64,000 bases of DNA from Fidelibacterota bacterium (lineage in GTDB: Bacteria > Fidelibacterota > UBA8477 > JABMPR01), in NCBI GenBank assembly GCA_018673925.1, contig JABHBL010000057.1, positions 164,978 to 228,977 on the forward strand, in the 5' to 3' direction. Under the pieces are notes generated by a model. The model searched no databases and was not told the DNA's origin. It saw nothing but the letters and a program-made list of their open reading frames with translations. The translations under genes were made by a program, and so were the position numbers. Shown piece after piece: positions 44,944 through 53,492 of this stretch (its first letter is position 1; each line of letters opens with the position of its first letter).

Positions 44944-47900
44944 TGCAAAAATTTATTGTCATAATGCTCGGTCTCTGGCTGATGGTAAATCCCCTTATTG
45001 CTCAGGATTGCGCAGCTTGTCATAGCTCTCAGGATTACTCATCTCTACAAAAGTCAGCTGGTATTTTCCAGAAGGCTGTTGGAGTCATGGATAAGGGGCA
45101 GGTGCAAATCAATACGGGAAATTTTGGCACCCTCTCCAGCTTCCATGTATACTTCACTAATGCAGTACATTGGCCAGCCTCTGCTGCCTACGAACGTCAA
45201 TACTCCTTTGGTTTGGGTCTCATGGTGGGTGTAAATGAAGACAATGTCATCGAAACCGAAACCCAGAGCCAATCAAAGATTTTGGACTGGCTGCCTCCAG
45301 ATGATGCAAGAGGGCAGGAGTTCTCAGGTGAACTAGTCGCCGAATCTGACGACACACCCTTTATGGCCAGTAGTGATCTTACACAGAGCTGGCCTGGTTT
45401 GGGCTGGCCGGGATACTTCCGGGTAGATGTCAACAGCCTGACTGAAGAGCAATTGGATAATCACCCCAGTGCTTTAAGTCTACCAGATGCCCCCAACCAG
45501 TTCAGTTCTGATCGGGACCTGTTTGCCACCTATAACGACGCCCAGAATCCCCAGGGCAGTCATGGTCTCACAGTAGAGCAAACCGCTCATTCCTACGGCC
45601 GCACCTACGCTGAAGATCTCGTGTTTTGGGACTTAAAAATTTTTAACGACGGAGCCGAGGATCTAGATGGCATCTATATCGGTCTCTATGCCAAGTTTCG
45701 ACCAGATTTTGACAACCATGATTATTTAAATTTTATAGATAGTGACAATGATGGTATCAAGGATCTGGTATATGTATATGATTTAAACAACACCCTTGAT
45801 GGCGCCTGGAACGAAACCAATGACCCCTTGGGAATGGTTGGCATCAAAGTATTTGATACACCGGGACAAATTGGCATTACCGACTTTCACCACTTTTCCA
45901 GAGAAGCTTCACCGGCCACAGACCAGGAAATGTGGGCGCTTATGAGTAGTAAAGAAAACTCAGAACATCTGGTTGATCCTCAATTCTATTTTCATGGCAG
46001 CAATTCACGTATTGATGATACCGGCCAGGATCTGAGCACCATCGAATCCTACTATCCACCCTTTTCAGATGCTGGAGAAACCGCCCGCATTGGAAATGGT
46101 ATTAACTATGTGATTTCCTGTGGCCCTTTTGATCTCAGAGCAGATTCAATGACCACCCTGTCATTTGGTCTTATCATGGGTGATGCCGGTAGCATTCCAG
46201 ATAGTCCAGACACAACGGATCTCATGCAAAATGTTCGAATTGCCCAGGATATGTACCGACTGTACTTCCAGGGATCTGGACCCCCTGATCCACCAGGGGT
46301 CCATGCGGTTCCAGGTGATGGTCAAATCTCTCTGTATTGGGATGCCAACGCAGAAATATCGCGGGATGTCTGGACTGGAGACAAGGATTTTGAGGGTTAT
46401 CGTATCTACCGTAGTACGGATGCTGGACTGACCTGGGGCAAGCCTATCACTGATGCTTATGGAAATGCAGTTGGATATCATCCCATCGCACAATTTGACT
46501 ATACTGAAGAAGAAGACCTTGAGCTTTATGGCGTTGATGTCTCTGGTCCCGATCCAGCATTTCCCCAAAACCTAGGTGACAACACAGGTCTGTTTCACAC
46601 CTTTACCGACTCCAACCTGGTCAATGGCGTGGAATACTGGTACAGTGTTTCAGCTTACGACAGGGGCAATCAAGACGATCTGGCTTTTCCAACTCCATCC
46701 TATATGAATGCCCAGGGACAATCCTGGCATGAAAAACATACCGTTCGCGTGACTCCAGGCAAGCTAGCCCAGGATTTAAGTTTTGGTGGCCTGGAAGCAC
46801 AAGGCGGTGATTGCCAGGGCGTGGTCACTGTGGAAGTGGAAGATCCAGACCAACTCAAGGATCTGGATTATATAATTGTCTTTGATAAAGTGAATACCAC
46901 GATTGACGGTGAATCAGTATCTGGCATGGCAGCGTCCGTTCTTAATGAACTCACAGGCGACACCCTGGTTAATCAACAGTTTATCATTGATGGGAGCGAT
47001 GAAAACACCATCTCTTTAGATGGATTGGTCATCTATCTGGAAAGCCCTCCAACAGGGGTGGAAACCTTGGGCTGGACCAAGGTTGACGGGGATACTTGTA
47101 CCTTTGACTGGCGAATTGAAAGTAAATATCCAAACCTGGTTCCCTCTGGTCAGGCAGTAGGTAACGAAGTTGAATCATTTGATGATTGGCGTCTTATCGT
47201 GGATTATGAGACAGGTGTTGAAGCTATCTGGCTAGATGCCTTTTCAGGCGACTACAGCAGTGACACCCAGCATCTCCCACTGCGTGCAGAAGTAATCACA
47301 GATCCTGATAATCCTATTGATGTCACAGAGCATTTGATTCTGGCAGAATTCAATCATGGCATGCCTGCCGATATACGACCCATGTTTTATAGCCCCATTG
47401 GTTGGGATCTTGTACCTGGTGGTTCGGGGTGGTTGTCTGGATCAGGTGGCTGGTATGAGAAGCATGTCGACATGCTCATTATGGAAAAAATTGATGTTGA
47501 TCTAGCCACAGGTGATACCCTGCCCAATTATCTTTATCTTCTCACCAACAACAAGCCTGACACATCAATCAATAAAGATTTTGAAACAGAGATTATTGAA
47601 GCGGTTGCTCCTTCGCAAGGAGATGAATTTTCAATCATCACTTTCAAACCTTTCAGACCGGGGATCACTTATCATTTTAATCCATTAGCCAGGCATGATA
47701 TTGTTGGTGAGGAGTCAGAGAATCCACTTGAAGAGGTCTATGTGGTTCCAGACCCTTATATCGTAACCAATGCTTGGGAAACCAATGAGTTTGGCAAGAA
47801 ACTCATGTTTACCAATCTACCTTCAAACTGCACCATTAAGATTTATACCATTCTTGGCGAAATTGTCGATACTGTAGAACATGGTGGTGACAGCCAGACC

Positions 47901-48029
47901 AGTTCAGGTTACGCTTTTTGGAATATGCGCACACGCAATGATCAATTTATTGCACCGGGAGTTTATTTGTATCATGCTGAAACGCCAGATGGTCATGAGA
48001 CTGTGGGAAGATTCCTGGTGATCAAATGA
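44943..48029 (+). CDS. T9SS-exported protein with CxxCH motif and FN3 domain
   Basis: 1,028 residues from the ATG at 44943. Signal peptide ends PLIAQ; directly after it is C23-A-A-C26-H27, the covalent haem c motif, essentially at the mature N-terminus. Residues about 50-430 are a large unknown domain, 440-560 look like fibronectin type III (QISLYWDANAE, FEGYRIYRSTD, VEYWYSVSAYD), then another unknown region, and a C-terminal sorting-like domain (LMFTNLPSNCTIKIYTILGE, ending GRFLVIK). Genes either side are the TonB receptor and PorV-like protein. A haem-carrying surface protein is possible; the motif could also be a chance pair. Confidence 0.8.
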   Translation: MQKFIVIMLGLWLMVNPLIAQDCAACHSSQDYSSLQKSAGIFQKAVGVMDKGQVQINTGNFGTLSSFHVYFTNAVHWPASAAYERQYSFGLGLMVGVNEDNVIETETQSQSKILDWLPPDDARGQEFSGELVAESDDTPFMASSDLTQSWPGLGWPGYFRVDVNSLTEEQLDNHPSALSLPDAPNQFSSDRDLFATYNDAQNPQGSHGLTVEQTAHSYGRTYAEDLVFWDLKIFNDGAEDLDGIYIGLYAKFRPDFDNHDYLNFIDSDNDGIKDLVYVYDLNNTLDGAWNETNDPLGMVGIKVFDTPGQIGITDFHHFSREASPATDQEMWALMSSKENSEHLVDPQFYFHGSNSRIDDTGQDLSTIESYYPPFSDAGETARIGNGINYVISCGPFDLRADSMTTLSFGLIMGDAGSIPDSPDTTDLMQNVRIAQDMYRLYFQGSGPPDPPGVHAVPGDGQISLYWDANAEISRDVWTGDKDFEGYRIYRSTDAGLTWGKPITDAYGNAVGYHPIAQFDYTEEEDLELYGVDVSGPDPAFPQNLGDNTGLFHTFTDSNLVNGVEYWYSVSAYDRGNQDDLAFPTPSYMNAQGQSWHEKHTVRVTPGKLAQDLSFGGLEAQGGDCQGVVTVEVEDPDQLKDLDYIIVFDKVNTTIDGESVSGMAASVLNELTGDTLVNQQFIIDGSDENTISLDGLVIYLESPPTGVETLGWTKVDGDTCTFDWRIESKYPNLVPSGQAVGNEVESFDDWRLIVDYETGVEAIWLDAFSGDYSSDTQHLPLRAEVITDPDNPIDVTEHLILAEFNHGMPADIRPMFYSPIGWDLVPGGSGWLSGSGGWYEKHVDMLIMEKIDVDLATGDTLPNYLYLLTNNKPDTSINKDFETEIIEAVAPSQGDEFSIITFKPFRPGITYHFNPLARHDIVGEESENPLEEVYVVPDPYIVTNAWETNEFGKKLMFTNLPSNCTIKIYTILGEIVDTVEHGGDSQTSSGYAFWNMRTRNDQFIAPGVYLYHAETPDGHETVGRFLVIK

Positions 48030-49033
48030 GACGATTACTTCTGCTCATTTCGATGATATCATTCGTATACGCCGAGTTTGATAAGGTAGCCACCACTGCA
48101 GCACCATTTTTAAAAATGGGTGTTGGTGGACGTGCTGCTGCCATGGGTGGCGGCTTTGTGGCTCTGGCTGATGATGGCAGTTCTCTTTTCTGGAATCCAG
48201 CGGGTATGCTGGGCATTAAGAGTCTCACTGTTTCTGCCAGCCACAATGACTGGCTGCTGGATCTCAACCACGACTATTTAAGTCTTATCCTACCAGGAAG
48301 GCAAAACGAACGAATTGGTGTATCCGTATCAGCATTAACCATGGGAGAGCAGCCCGTACGAACCCTTGAAGCTCCAGAGGGAACCGGTTTGATCTACAAT
48401 GTCATGGATTTGGCAGTGAGTGCTGCTTATGCTCGCCAGTTGACTGATCTGCTCTCAATAGGAATCACTGGAAGATATATTCAGCTCAATGCTTATAATG
48501 AAACCGCATCAACTCTGGCTTTGGATGTAGGCTCTATTCTCAAATCACCTCAATATGGACTCAAAATTGGTATGTCTCTTTCCAATTTTGGTGGTGATTT
48601 TCAGTTCAGTGGTCGCGATCTGATTCTCAAGGCAGATACAGATGATGATATTAATGGGAATTACAGTTCAGATGTGGATCTCAGAACTGAACCCTGGCCC
48701 TTGCCACTCATGATACGAATCGGTGTAAGTATGGACATTATGGGAATGGGTGGAGCACCCATTAAGAGTCAGAACAGTCGCTTTACCATGGCACTGGATG
48801 CAGATCACCCCAACGATGGACCAGAGCATCTACACCTTGGTGCTGAATATGCGATTCGGGAAATGGTTTATCTCAGAGGGGGTTATCGCCATAATTATGA
48901 CCGGGAAATCTGGACCATGGGTGTGGGTATTCGTCTTGATGGACAGTATGGACAGATAAAGCTGGACTATGCCGTCAAACCCATGGAAGTTTTTGGCAAC
49001 ACCTCAATACTCTCAGTAGAATTCTCCCGATAG
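48026..49033 (+). CDS. PorV/PorQ-family outer-membrane protein
   Basis: 335 residues with signal peptide and the family signature at the mature N-terminus: APFLKMGVGGRAAAMGGGFVALADDGSSLFWNPAGM, here read in two pieces around residues 25-60. The rest alternates beta strands as in the FadL-like barrels of the PorV group, which in T9SS organisms act as the shuttle or attachment platform for sorted cargo. It overlaps the preceding cargo gene by four bases, so cargo and shuttle are made together. It is the last gene of the envelope operon. Confidence 0.88.
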   Translation: MRRLLLLISMISFVYAEFDKVATTAAPFLKMGVGGRAAAMGGGFVALADDGSSLFWNPAGMLGIKSLTVSASHNDWLLDLNHDYLSLILPGRQNERIGVSVSALTMGEQPVRTLEAPEGTGLIYNVMDLAVSAAYARQLTDLLSIGITGRYIQLNAYNETASTLALDVGSILKSPQYGLKIGMSLSNFGGDFQFSGRDLILKADTDDDINGNYSSDVDLRTEPWPLPLMIRIGVSMDIMGMGGAPIKSQNSRFTMALDADHPNDGPEHLHLGAEYAIREMVYLRGGYRHNYDREIWTMGVGIRLDGQYGQIKLDYAVKPMEVFGNTSILSVEFSR

Positions 49034-49040
49034 ATTGTCG

Positions 49041-49068
49041 CTAACACTCGACTTAAGTCGGGTGTTAG
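49041..49068. repeat. Intergenic palindrome (copy 2 of 3), between convergent genes
   Basis: CTAACACTCGACTT followed by AAGTCGGGTGTTAG: 14-base arms with one T/G mismatch. It sits 7 bases after the PorV stop and 8 bases before the menaquinone methyltransferase stop, so it may act as a shared transcript end. Confidence 0.8.
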
Positions 49069-49075
49069 AGAGAAA

Positions 49076-49795
49076 CTACTTTACACCATGATAAATTGCA
49101 GTAATTCCAAAGGTGAGGTCTCGGTGATTCACATGCTGGAAACCCTCACTTGACAGGAGGTCCTTAAAATCACCACGATCAGGAAAATGCCTGACGGATT
49201 CAGGCAAATAAGTATATGCGGATTTGCTGGACATCATCCCGGCCAACTTGGGCAGAATATGATCAAAATAAAACCGATAGAGACGACCAAAAAACCAGCC
49301 CTGGGGTTCTGAAAATTCCAGGATGGATAGACGTCCGCCTGGTTTAAGTACACGATAAAATTCACTTAGGGCGGCAGAGATAGTCCCGACATTTCGGATA
49401 CCATAACTGATACTCAATGCATCAAAGGTATTGTCTTGAAAGGGTAAATTTTCAGCATCACCCTGAACCGCTTCAAATTTATGGGAAAGATCGCGCTTGT
49501 CGATCTTCTTTTGGGCCAGCTCCAACATGTTGAAAGAGAAATCCAGACCCACCACTTCGATATCGGCAACTTTCAAGGCGGCAAAACCCTGATCACCAGT
49601 GCCACAGGCTACATCCAGGAGTATGTGTCCATCTTCTAATTCAAGGGCCTCGACGGACTGTTTCCGCCAATACAGATCGATACCCAGACTCAGGAAATGA
49701 TTTAGGAAATCATAGCGACTGGCAATCCCGTCAAACATGGACTGTACCTGAATTTTTTTCTCATCACCACTATGTAAAAACTCTGAATCGGGCAT
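49076..49795 (-). CDS. ubiE: Demethylmenaquinone/ubiquinone methyltransferase
   Basis: 239 residues, normal for the UbiE/MenG family, which C-methylates the quinone ring in the last steps of menaquinone (or ubiquinone) synthesis. MFDGIASRYDFLNHFLSLGID at 20-40, the SAM site LLDVACGTGDQG, and the family block ISYGIRNV and LKPGGRLSILEFSEP are all present. In this lineage menaquinone is the likely product, making menG an equally good name. It stands alone on the minus strand. Confidence 0.94.
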   Translation of the reverse strand: MPDSEFLHSGDEKKIQVQSMFDGIASRYDFLNHFLSLGIDLYWRKQSVEALELEDGHILLDVACGTGDQGFAALKVADIEVVGLDFSFNMLELAQKKIDKRDLSHKFEAVQGDAENLPFQDNTFDALSISYGIRNVGTISAALSEFYRVLKPGGRLSILEFSEPQGWFFGRLYRFYFDHILPKLAGMMSSKSAYTYLPESVRHFPDRGDFKDLLSSEGFQHVNHRDLTFGITAIYHGVK

Positions 49796-49900
49796 ACCAA
49801 CCTTTCATTGCTAATTGCCACACAATCTTTAGTACTGACTCCCTGTTTCCAAGGAAATAAGCCCTGAGTCCTTCACGAAAGTAACCCCTAACATTCCCGG

Positions 49901-49920
49901 CGGCTGAGCCAGTCGAAGCC
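49901..49920. repeat. Short repeat related to the one at 3362-3393
   Basis: Contains GGCTGAGCCAGTCGAAG, sharing the TGAGC-n-GTCGAAG core with the hairpin at 3362-3393. It lies in the 260-base gap before the dienelactone hydrolase gene. Only two loose copies in the window. Confidence 0.35.
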
Positions 49921-50056
49921 TGGATTTATTGCTTTAATGAGGATTGGACATTTCGAGAACCTCAATGTCCAACACCTACCTTCTTTCATCTCGAGCATAA
50001 CAGGCTAAATTAAAAAAGCTCTGAAGGTTCAAGTCCTGGCAAAAAGGAGATGCGTT

Positions 50057-50794
50057 ATGAAACAGATAGTTGGTGCCCTATTAATGTTTAGCCTGGTTTT
50101 GGGCGGTAGCCCTTCAGGTAAAAACATCACCTACAAAATTGATGGGGAAAAATATGAGGGCTACTATATCAGCCCATCTCCTGATGCACCACTTGTTCTC
50201 ATTGTCCATGATTGGGATGGCCTTACAGATTATGAAGTCAAACGCGCAGGCATGCTGGCAGACTTGGGTTATGCTGTTTTCGCCGCCGACCTCTATGGTG
50301 CCGGTATTCGTCCTACAGAATTCAAAGATAAACATGCCAGAGCCAATGAACTGTATCAGGACAGGGGTAAAATGCGAACCCGTTTGAGGGGAGCCCTCAA
50401 GGCCGCCAAAAAACAAAAAGCCAATGTGGACAAAGCCGTGGCCATTGGTTACTGTTTTGGTGGTGCTGCGATTCTTGAATATGCCCGGGCTGGTGCAACC
50501 CTAAAGGGTTTTGTTGCCTTTCATGGTGGTCTGGACACCCCCGAAGGTGAAGATTATTCTCAGACCAAGGGTGAAGTTTTGGTACTACATGGATCCGCTG
50601 ATGGCTCGGTAAGTATGGAAGACTTTGCTAATTTAGCTGTGGAACTTGAAACTCATAAAGTGCCCCATGAAATGATCTCCTATAGCGGTGCACCCCATGC
50701 TTTTACTATTTTTGGTTCTGATCGTTACCGAGCTGATGCAGACAAGAAATCATGGGCTCGGTTTACCCAATTCCTCACAGAGGTCTTAGACTAA
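50057..50794 (+). CDS. Dienelactone hydrolase family protein, exported
   Basis: 245 residues, alpha/beta hydrolase. A signal peptide (MKQIVGALLMFSLVLGG) suggests a periplasmic location. The DLH triad is visible: C133 in GYCFGGA, D182 in HGSADGSV, H214 in GAPHAF. The LIVHDWDGL strand and AADLYG turn match the family. True dienelactone hydrolase acts in aromatic degradation, but many family members are general esterases and no catabolic genes are nearby. Ribosome binding site AAAGGAG. Confidence 0.9.
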   Translation: MKQIVGALLMFSLVLGGSPSGKNITYKIDGEKYEGYYISPSPDAPLVLIVHDWDGLTDYEVKRAGMLADLGYAVFAADLYGAGIRPTEFKDKHARANELYQDRGKMRTRLRGALKAAKKQKANVDKAVAIGYCFGGAAILEYARAGATLKGFVAFHGGLDTPEGEDYSQTKGEVLVLHGSADGSVSMEDFANLAVELETHKVPHEMISYSGAPHAFTIFGSDRYRADADKKSWARFTQFLTEVLD

Positions 50795-50846
50795 GGAACC
50801 CCAAATCAACAATCTCAATATCAAGCAGTCACAGTTTAATGCTGCC

Positions 50847-51527
50847 ATGGAGCGGTATCGTTCCAACAGGATTTACACCTCATTCAGCACCTTGATTGCA
50901 ACACTGAATGTTTCTCTGCAGATGGTCCTCGTCTATTTCATTTGGGTTGTCCCCTTAAGTATCTCCGGACACCTCATTGCATTTGTCCTGGCCTTCACGC
51001 TCACTGATTTTCTAAATGGTCTGGTTCATATGATCATGGATCACAAGGAGGACTACGATTCATACTATGGACCCCTGGTGGCCAATTTTCACCTCCATCA
51101 TCAGACACCCAAATACACAAGGCGTCCGTTACCTATGGTGTACTTCAACGAAACCGGAGCCAAAATCTGGTTACTGCCCTTTCTCGCAGTGATTCTATTT
51201 TTTCTGGTGAATAAAAGTTTTAACCCACTGGTGCTTCATACCCTGGTTTACATCGGTGTGCTATCTTCCGTGGCTGAAGTATCCCATTATTTATGCCATA
51301 CCTCTAAGTCGAAAACAGTTCACTTGTTATCTCGCATAGGTTTGCTGCTATCATGGAAACACCATGCTCCTCATCATGCCTCTGACAATACGAATTATGC
51401 CTTTTTGAATGGCATGAGTGACCCTTTGATTAACCTGATTGCGAAAACCTTTTTCACTGGCTACAAAACCACGACAGATAAACATTTTGTCAATTACACA
51501 AGTGGTTCTGAAGCCGATCAACGCTAG
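50847..51527 (+). CDS. CarF/TMEM189-like lipid desaturase (possible plasmanylethanolamine desaturase)
   Basis: 226 residues with three to four membrane segments (about 17-36, 42-58, 108-122, 130-146). The histidines match the Kua/TMEM189/CarF di-iron pattern: H61-x4-H66, H84-H85 in NFHLHH, E144-x2-H147-x3-H151, and H173-x2-H176-H177 in KHHAPHH, followed by NYAFLNGMSDPL. Human TMEM189 (PEDS1) and myxobacterial CarF introduce the vinyl-ether bond of plasmalogens. An acyltransferase gene lies downstream at 56188. The family call is good; that the substrate is an ether lipid is inference. No clear ribosome binding site before the ATG. Confidence 0.75.
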   Translation: MERYRSNRIYTSFSTLIATLNVSLQMVLVYFIWVVPLSISGHLIAFVLAFTLTDFLNGLVHMIMDHKEDYDSYYGPLVANFHLHHQTPKYTRRPLPMVYFNETGAKIWLLPFLAVILFFLVNKSFNPLVLHTLVYIGVLSSVAEVSHYLCHTSKSKTVHLLSRIGLLLSWKHHAPHHASDNTNYAFLNGMSDPLINLIAKTFFTGYKTTTDKHFVNYTSGSEADQR

Positions 51528-51529
51528 CT

Positions 51530-51922
51530 ATGACCAAACCAAAGATCACATGGAAAATGAAAAGCTGGGGGTTGTACACAGCTTGGGATCGTCAAGCAAA
51601 AGCTCTCCCCGAAATCCAGGAATTTACCGAAGAGATACCGGCTATTGTGGGTGTGGAATTTGGATATATCCTTCAGATTAAAAAGGCCCGGGGCAAACAG
51701 ATCCACTTCACCATCGAGCATCCGCCCTTTCTGGATCAAGATGGAAAGCCTGCACCACCATTTTCGGGGGATGTCTATATCCGCAGTAATGACTGGCAAT
51801 TCTTTTTAGGCGATACTGTCTGGGAACCAATTGAGGATAAATGTGGTCCCTGGCGTCTCATTGTAGAGTTGGAAGGTGCGGTCATGGCCGATAAAACTTT
51901 CCACATTGTGGAAGAGGGCTGA
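51530..51922 (+). CDS. DUF3859 domain protein
   Basis: 130 residues, all one domain: KSWGLYTAWD at the start, PAIVGVEFGYILQIKKARG, IEHPPFLDQDGKP, then the strongly conserved YIRSNDWQFFLGDTVWEPIEDKCGPW in two segments, and a closing TFHIVEEG strand. This matches DUF3859, a beta-sandwich-like family of unknown role. It starts two bases after the desaturase gene and ends two bases before the FKBP gene, so all three are co-translated. Confidence 0.82.
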   Translation: MTKPKITWKMKSWGLYTAWDRQAKALPEIQEFTEEIPAIVGVEFGYILQIKKARGKQIHFTIEHPPFLDQDGKPAPPFSGDVYIRSNDWQFFLGDTVWEPIEDKCGPWRLIVELEGAVMADKTFHIVEEG

Positions 51923-51924
51923 CC

Positions 51925-52350
51925 TTGGCTCGGGGTAAAAAACAAACCAAGGGTTCATCAGGGTTTAACCGGAAAAACACCGATGACTTTCTGGCCAAAA
52001 ACAGCAATAAGCCAGAGGTGAAAACCATCGCATCTGGATTACAAGTTTTGGAAATCGAAACAGGCAAAAACGAATATCCAACAGTTCAAGACTCGGTGGA
52101 AGTCAACCAACGCATCAGTCTCATTGACGGTACCATCATCGATGACACCTATAAGTCAGGTGAGACTGCACGCTTTTCTCTTGAAGAGGCCATCCCGGGA
52201 TATCGTGAGGGACTGATTCTAACAGGTGTCGGCGGACGTTCCAGGTTTTTTATCCCGCCAGATCTGGCCTGGGGTAAGCGCGGTAGTGGAAAACGTATCG
52301 GTCCCAATGCCATGTTAATTATCGATGTGAGACTCATCCGAATTATATAA
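51925..52350 (+). CDS. FKBP-type peptidyl-prolyl isomerase
   Basis: 141 residues, cytoplasmic (no signal peptide; basic start MARGKKQTKG). TTG start at 51925. The FKBP core is clear: ASGLQVLEIETG, SLEEAIPGYREGLILTGVGGRSRFFIPPDLAWG read over residues 90-115, IGPNAMLIIDVRLIRI. Several pocket residues differ from the consensus (Y for W in IPGY; NQRISL for the usual H-Y-x-G; IDDT for F-D-S-S), so isomerase activity may be low and it could act mainly as a chaperone. Confidence 0.85.
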   Translation: MARGKKQTKGSSGFNRKNTDDFLAKNSNKPEVKTIASGLQVLEIETGKNEYPTVQDSVEVNQRISLIDGTIIDDTYKSGETARFSLEEAIPGYREGLILTGVGGRSRFFIPPDLAWGKRGSGKRIGPNAMLIIDVRLIRII

Positions 52351-52424
52351 ACCCATAGAATCACCTAATCACTTGGTTGCGTGAGGCAGGGGATTATTTT
52401 TCAGACCAAATCAGGAGTGTTCAA

Positions 52425-53492
52425 ATGAATTTGCTTCAAAAATGCTCGTTGGCAGTATTGGCTTTTGTGTTGTTCCAGGGATGTGCAACCCAAACCACCT
52501 GGTATCGAGGCAACACTCACGCCCATACCGTTATCTGTGGTCATGCTGACTCTCCCCCTGAAGTGGTTACCCAGTGGTATCACGACCACGGCTATAATTT
52601 TTTGATCCTCAGCGAACACAACCATTTTATCCATCCCGACTCAGTTGTCATGCCGGAAAATCTGAGAGATGATTTCATCCTCATCCCCGGCGAGGAAATA
52701 TCAGGACCCAAAACTGTACATTCTACAGCCATGAATATTGAGAAGCTGGTCATGCCGGATAAAGAGCTGGAAGTAAAGATCCACATCATACAGAATCATG
52801 TAGATATTACCAGAGAAGCTGATGGAAAGAGCATCCTCAATCATCCCAACTACCGCTACGCCATTTCAGAAAGTGATGTTTTGCCGGTTCGTGGTATAAA
52901 TATGTTCGAACTTTATAATGGACACCCCCTGGTCGCCAATTCTGGCGATGAGGACCATATTTCCACGGAAGCACTCTGGGATAACTTGCTTACCCAGGGA
53001 ATGCAAATATATGGTGTTTCCTCAGACGATGCCCACTATTTCGACACCATCGATTCAGCACATTCCAATCCGGGAAGAGGTTGGGTTATGGTTAATGCTA
53101 GCGCGCTATCTGGAGATGCAATTACTCAAGCTATGTATGAAGGATCTTTTTACGCCAGCAATGGAGTCATGCTAAATATATGTTCTGTTAAAAAAGGGAA
53201 ATACAGAGTCAATGTTGATGTAGAGCAAACCCTGAACGAACTTATATCACCGGAGTTGAGGGGAAAACTGGTTGAAGCCACAGAATCCGGATTCAAAATT
53301 GAATATATTGGTGCTGGGGGACAAGTCCTGGCATCTACAAATGGTTCCAGGGCGGACTATCCCATTAGCAGGGCTTCTCATTATATCAGACCAAGGATTA
53401 GCTATTATCGCGATCACCCAACAGGAGGATCCGAAGCCTTCTTTGCCTGGGGTCAGCCAGTCTTTACCGATGAAAGGAAATTGCTGGAATGA
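52425..53492 (+). CDS. PHP-domain lipoprotein
   Basis: 355 residues from the ATG at 52425 (AGGAG 7 bases upstream). Lipobox LFQGC with Cys20. The PHP metal motifs are in order: GNTHAHT, LSEHNHF, GEEIS, ILNHPNY and SSDDAHYF. PHP domains are metal-dependent phosphoesterases; exported PHP proteins of this type are common in FCB and Planctomycetes genomes and probably cleave phosphate esters outside the cytoplasm. The last 100 residues form a beta-rich tail. Its stop overlaps the DeoC-like start by four bases. Confidence 0.82.
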   Translation: MNLLQKCSLAVLAFVLFQGCATQTTWYRGNTHAHTVICGHADSPPEVVTQWYHDHGYNFLILSEHNHFIHPDSVVMPENLRDDFILIPGEEISGPKTVHSTAMNIEKLVMPDKELEVKIHIIQNHVDITREADGKSILNHPNYRYAISESDVLPVRGINMFELYNGHPLVANSGDEDHISTEALWDNLLTQGMQIYGVSSDDAHYFDTIDSAHSNPGRGWVMVNASALSGDAITQAMYEGSFYASNGVMLNICSVKKGKYRVNVDVEQTLNELISPELRGKLVEATESGFKIEYIGAGGQVLASTNGSRADYPISRASHYIRPRISYYRDHPTGGSEAFFAWGQPVFTDERKLLE

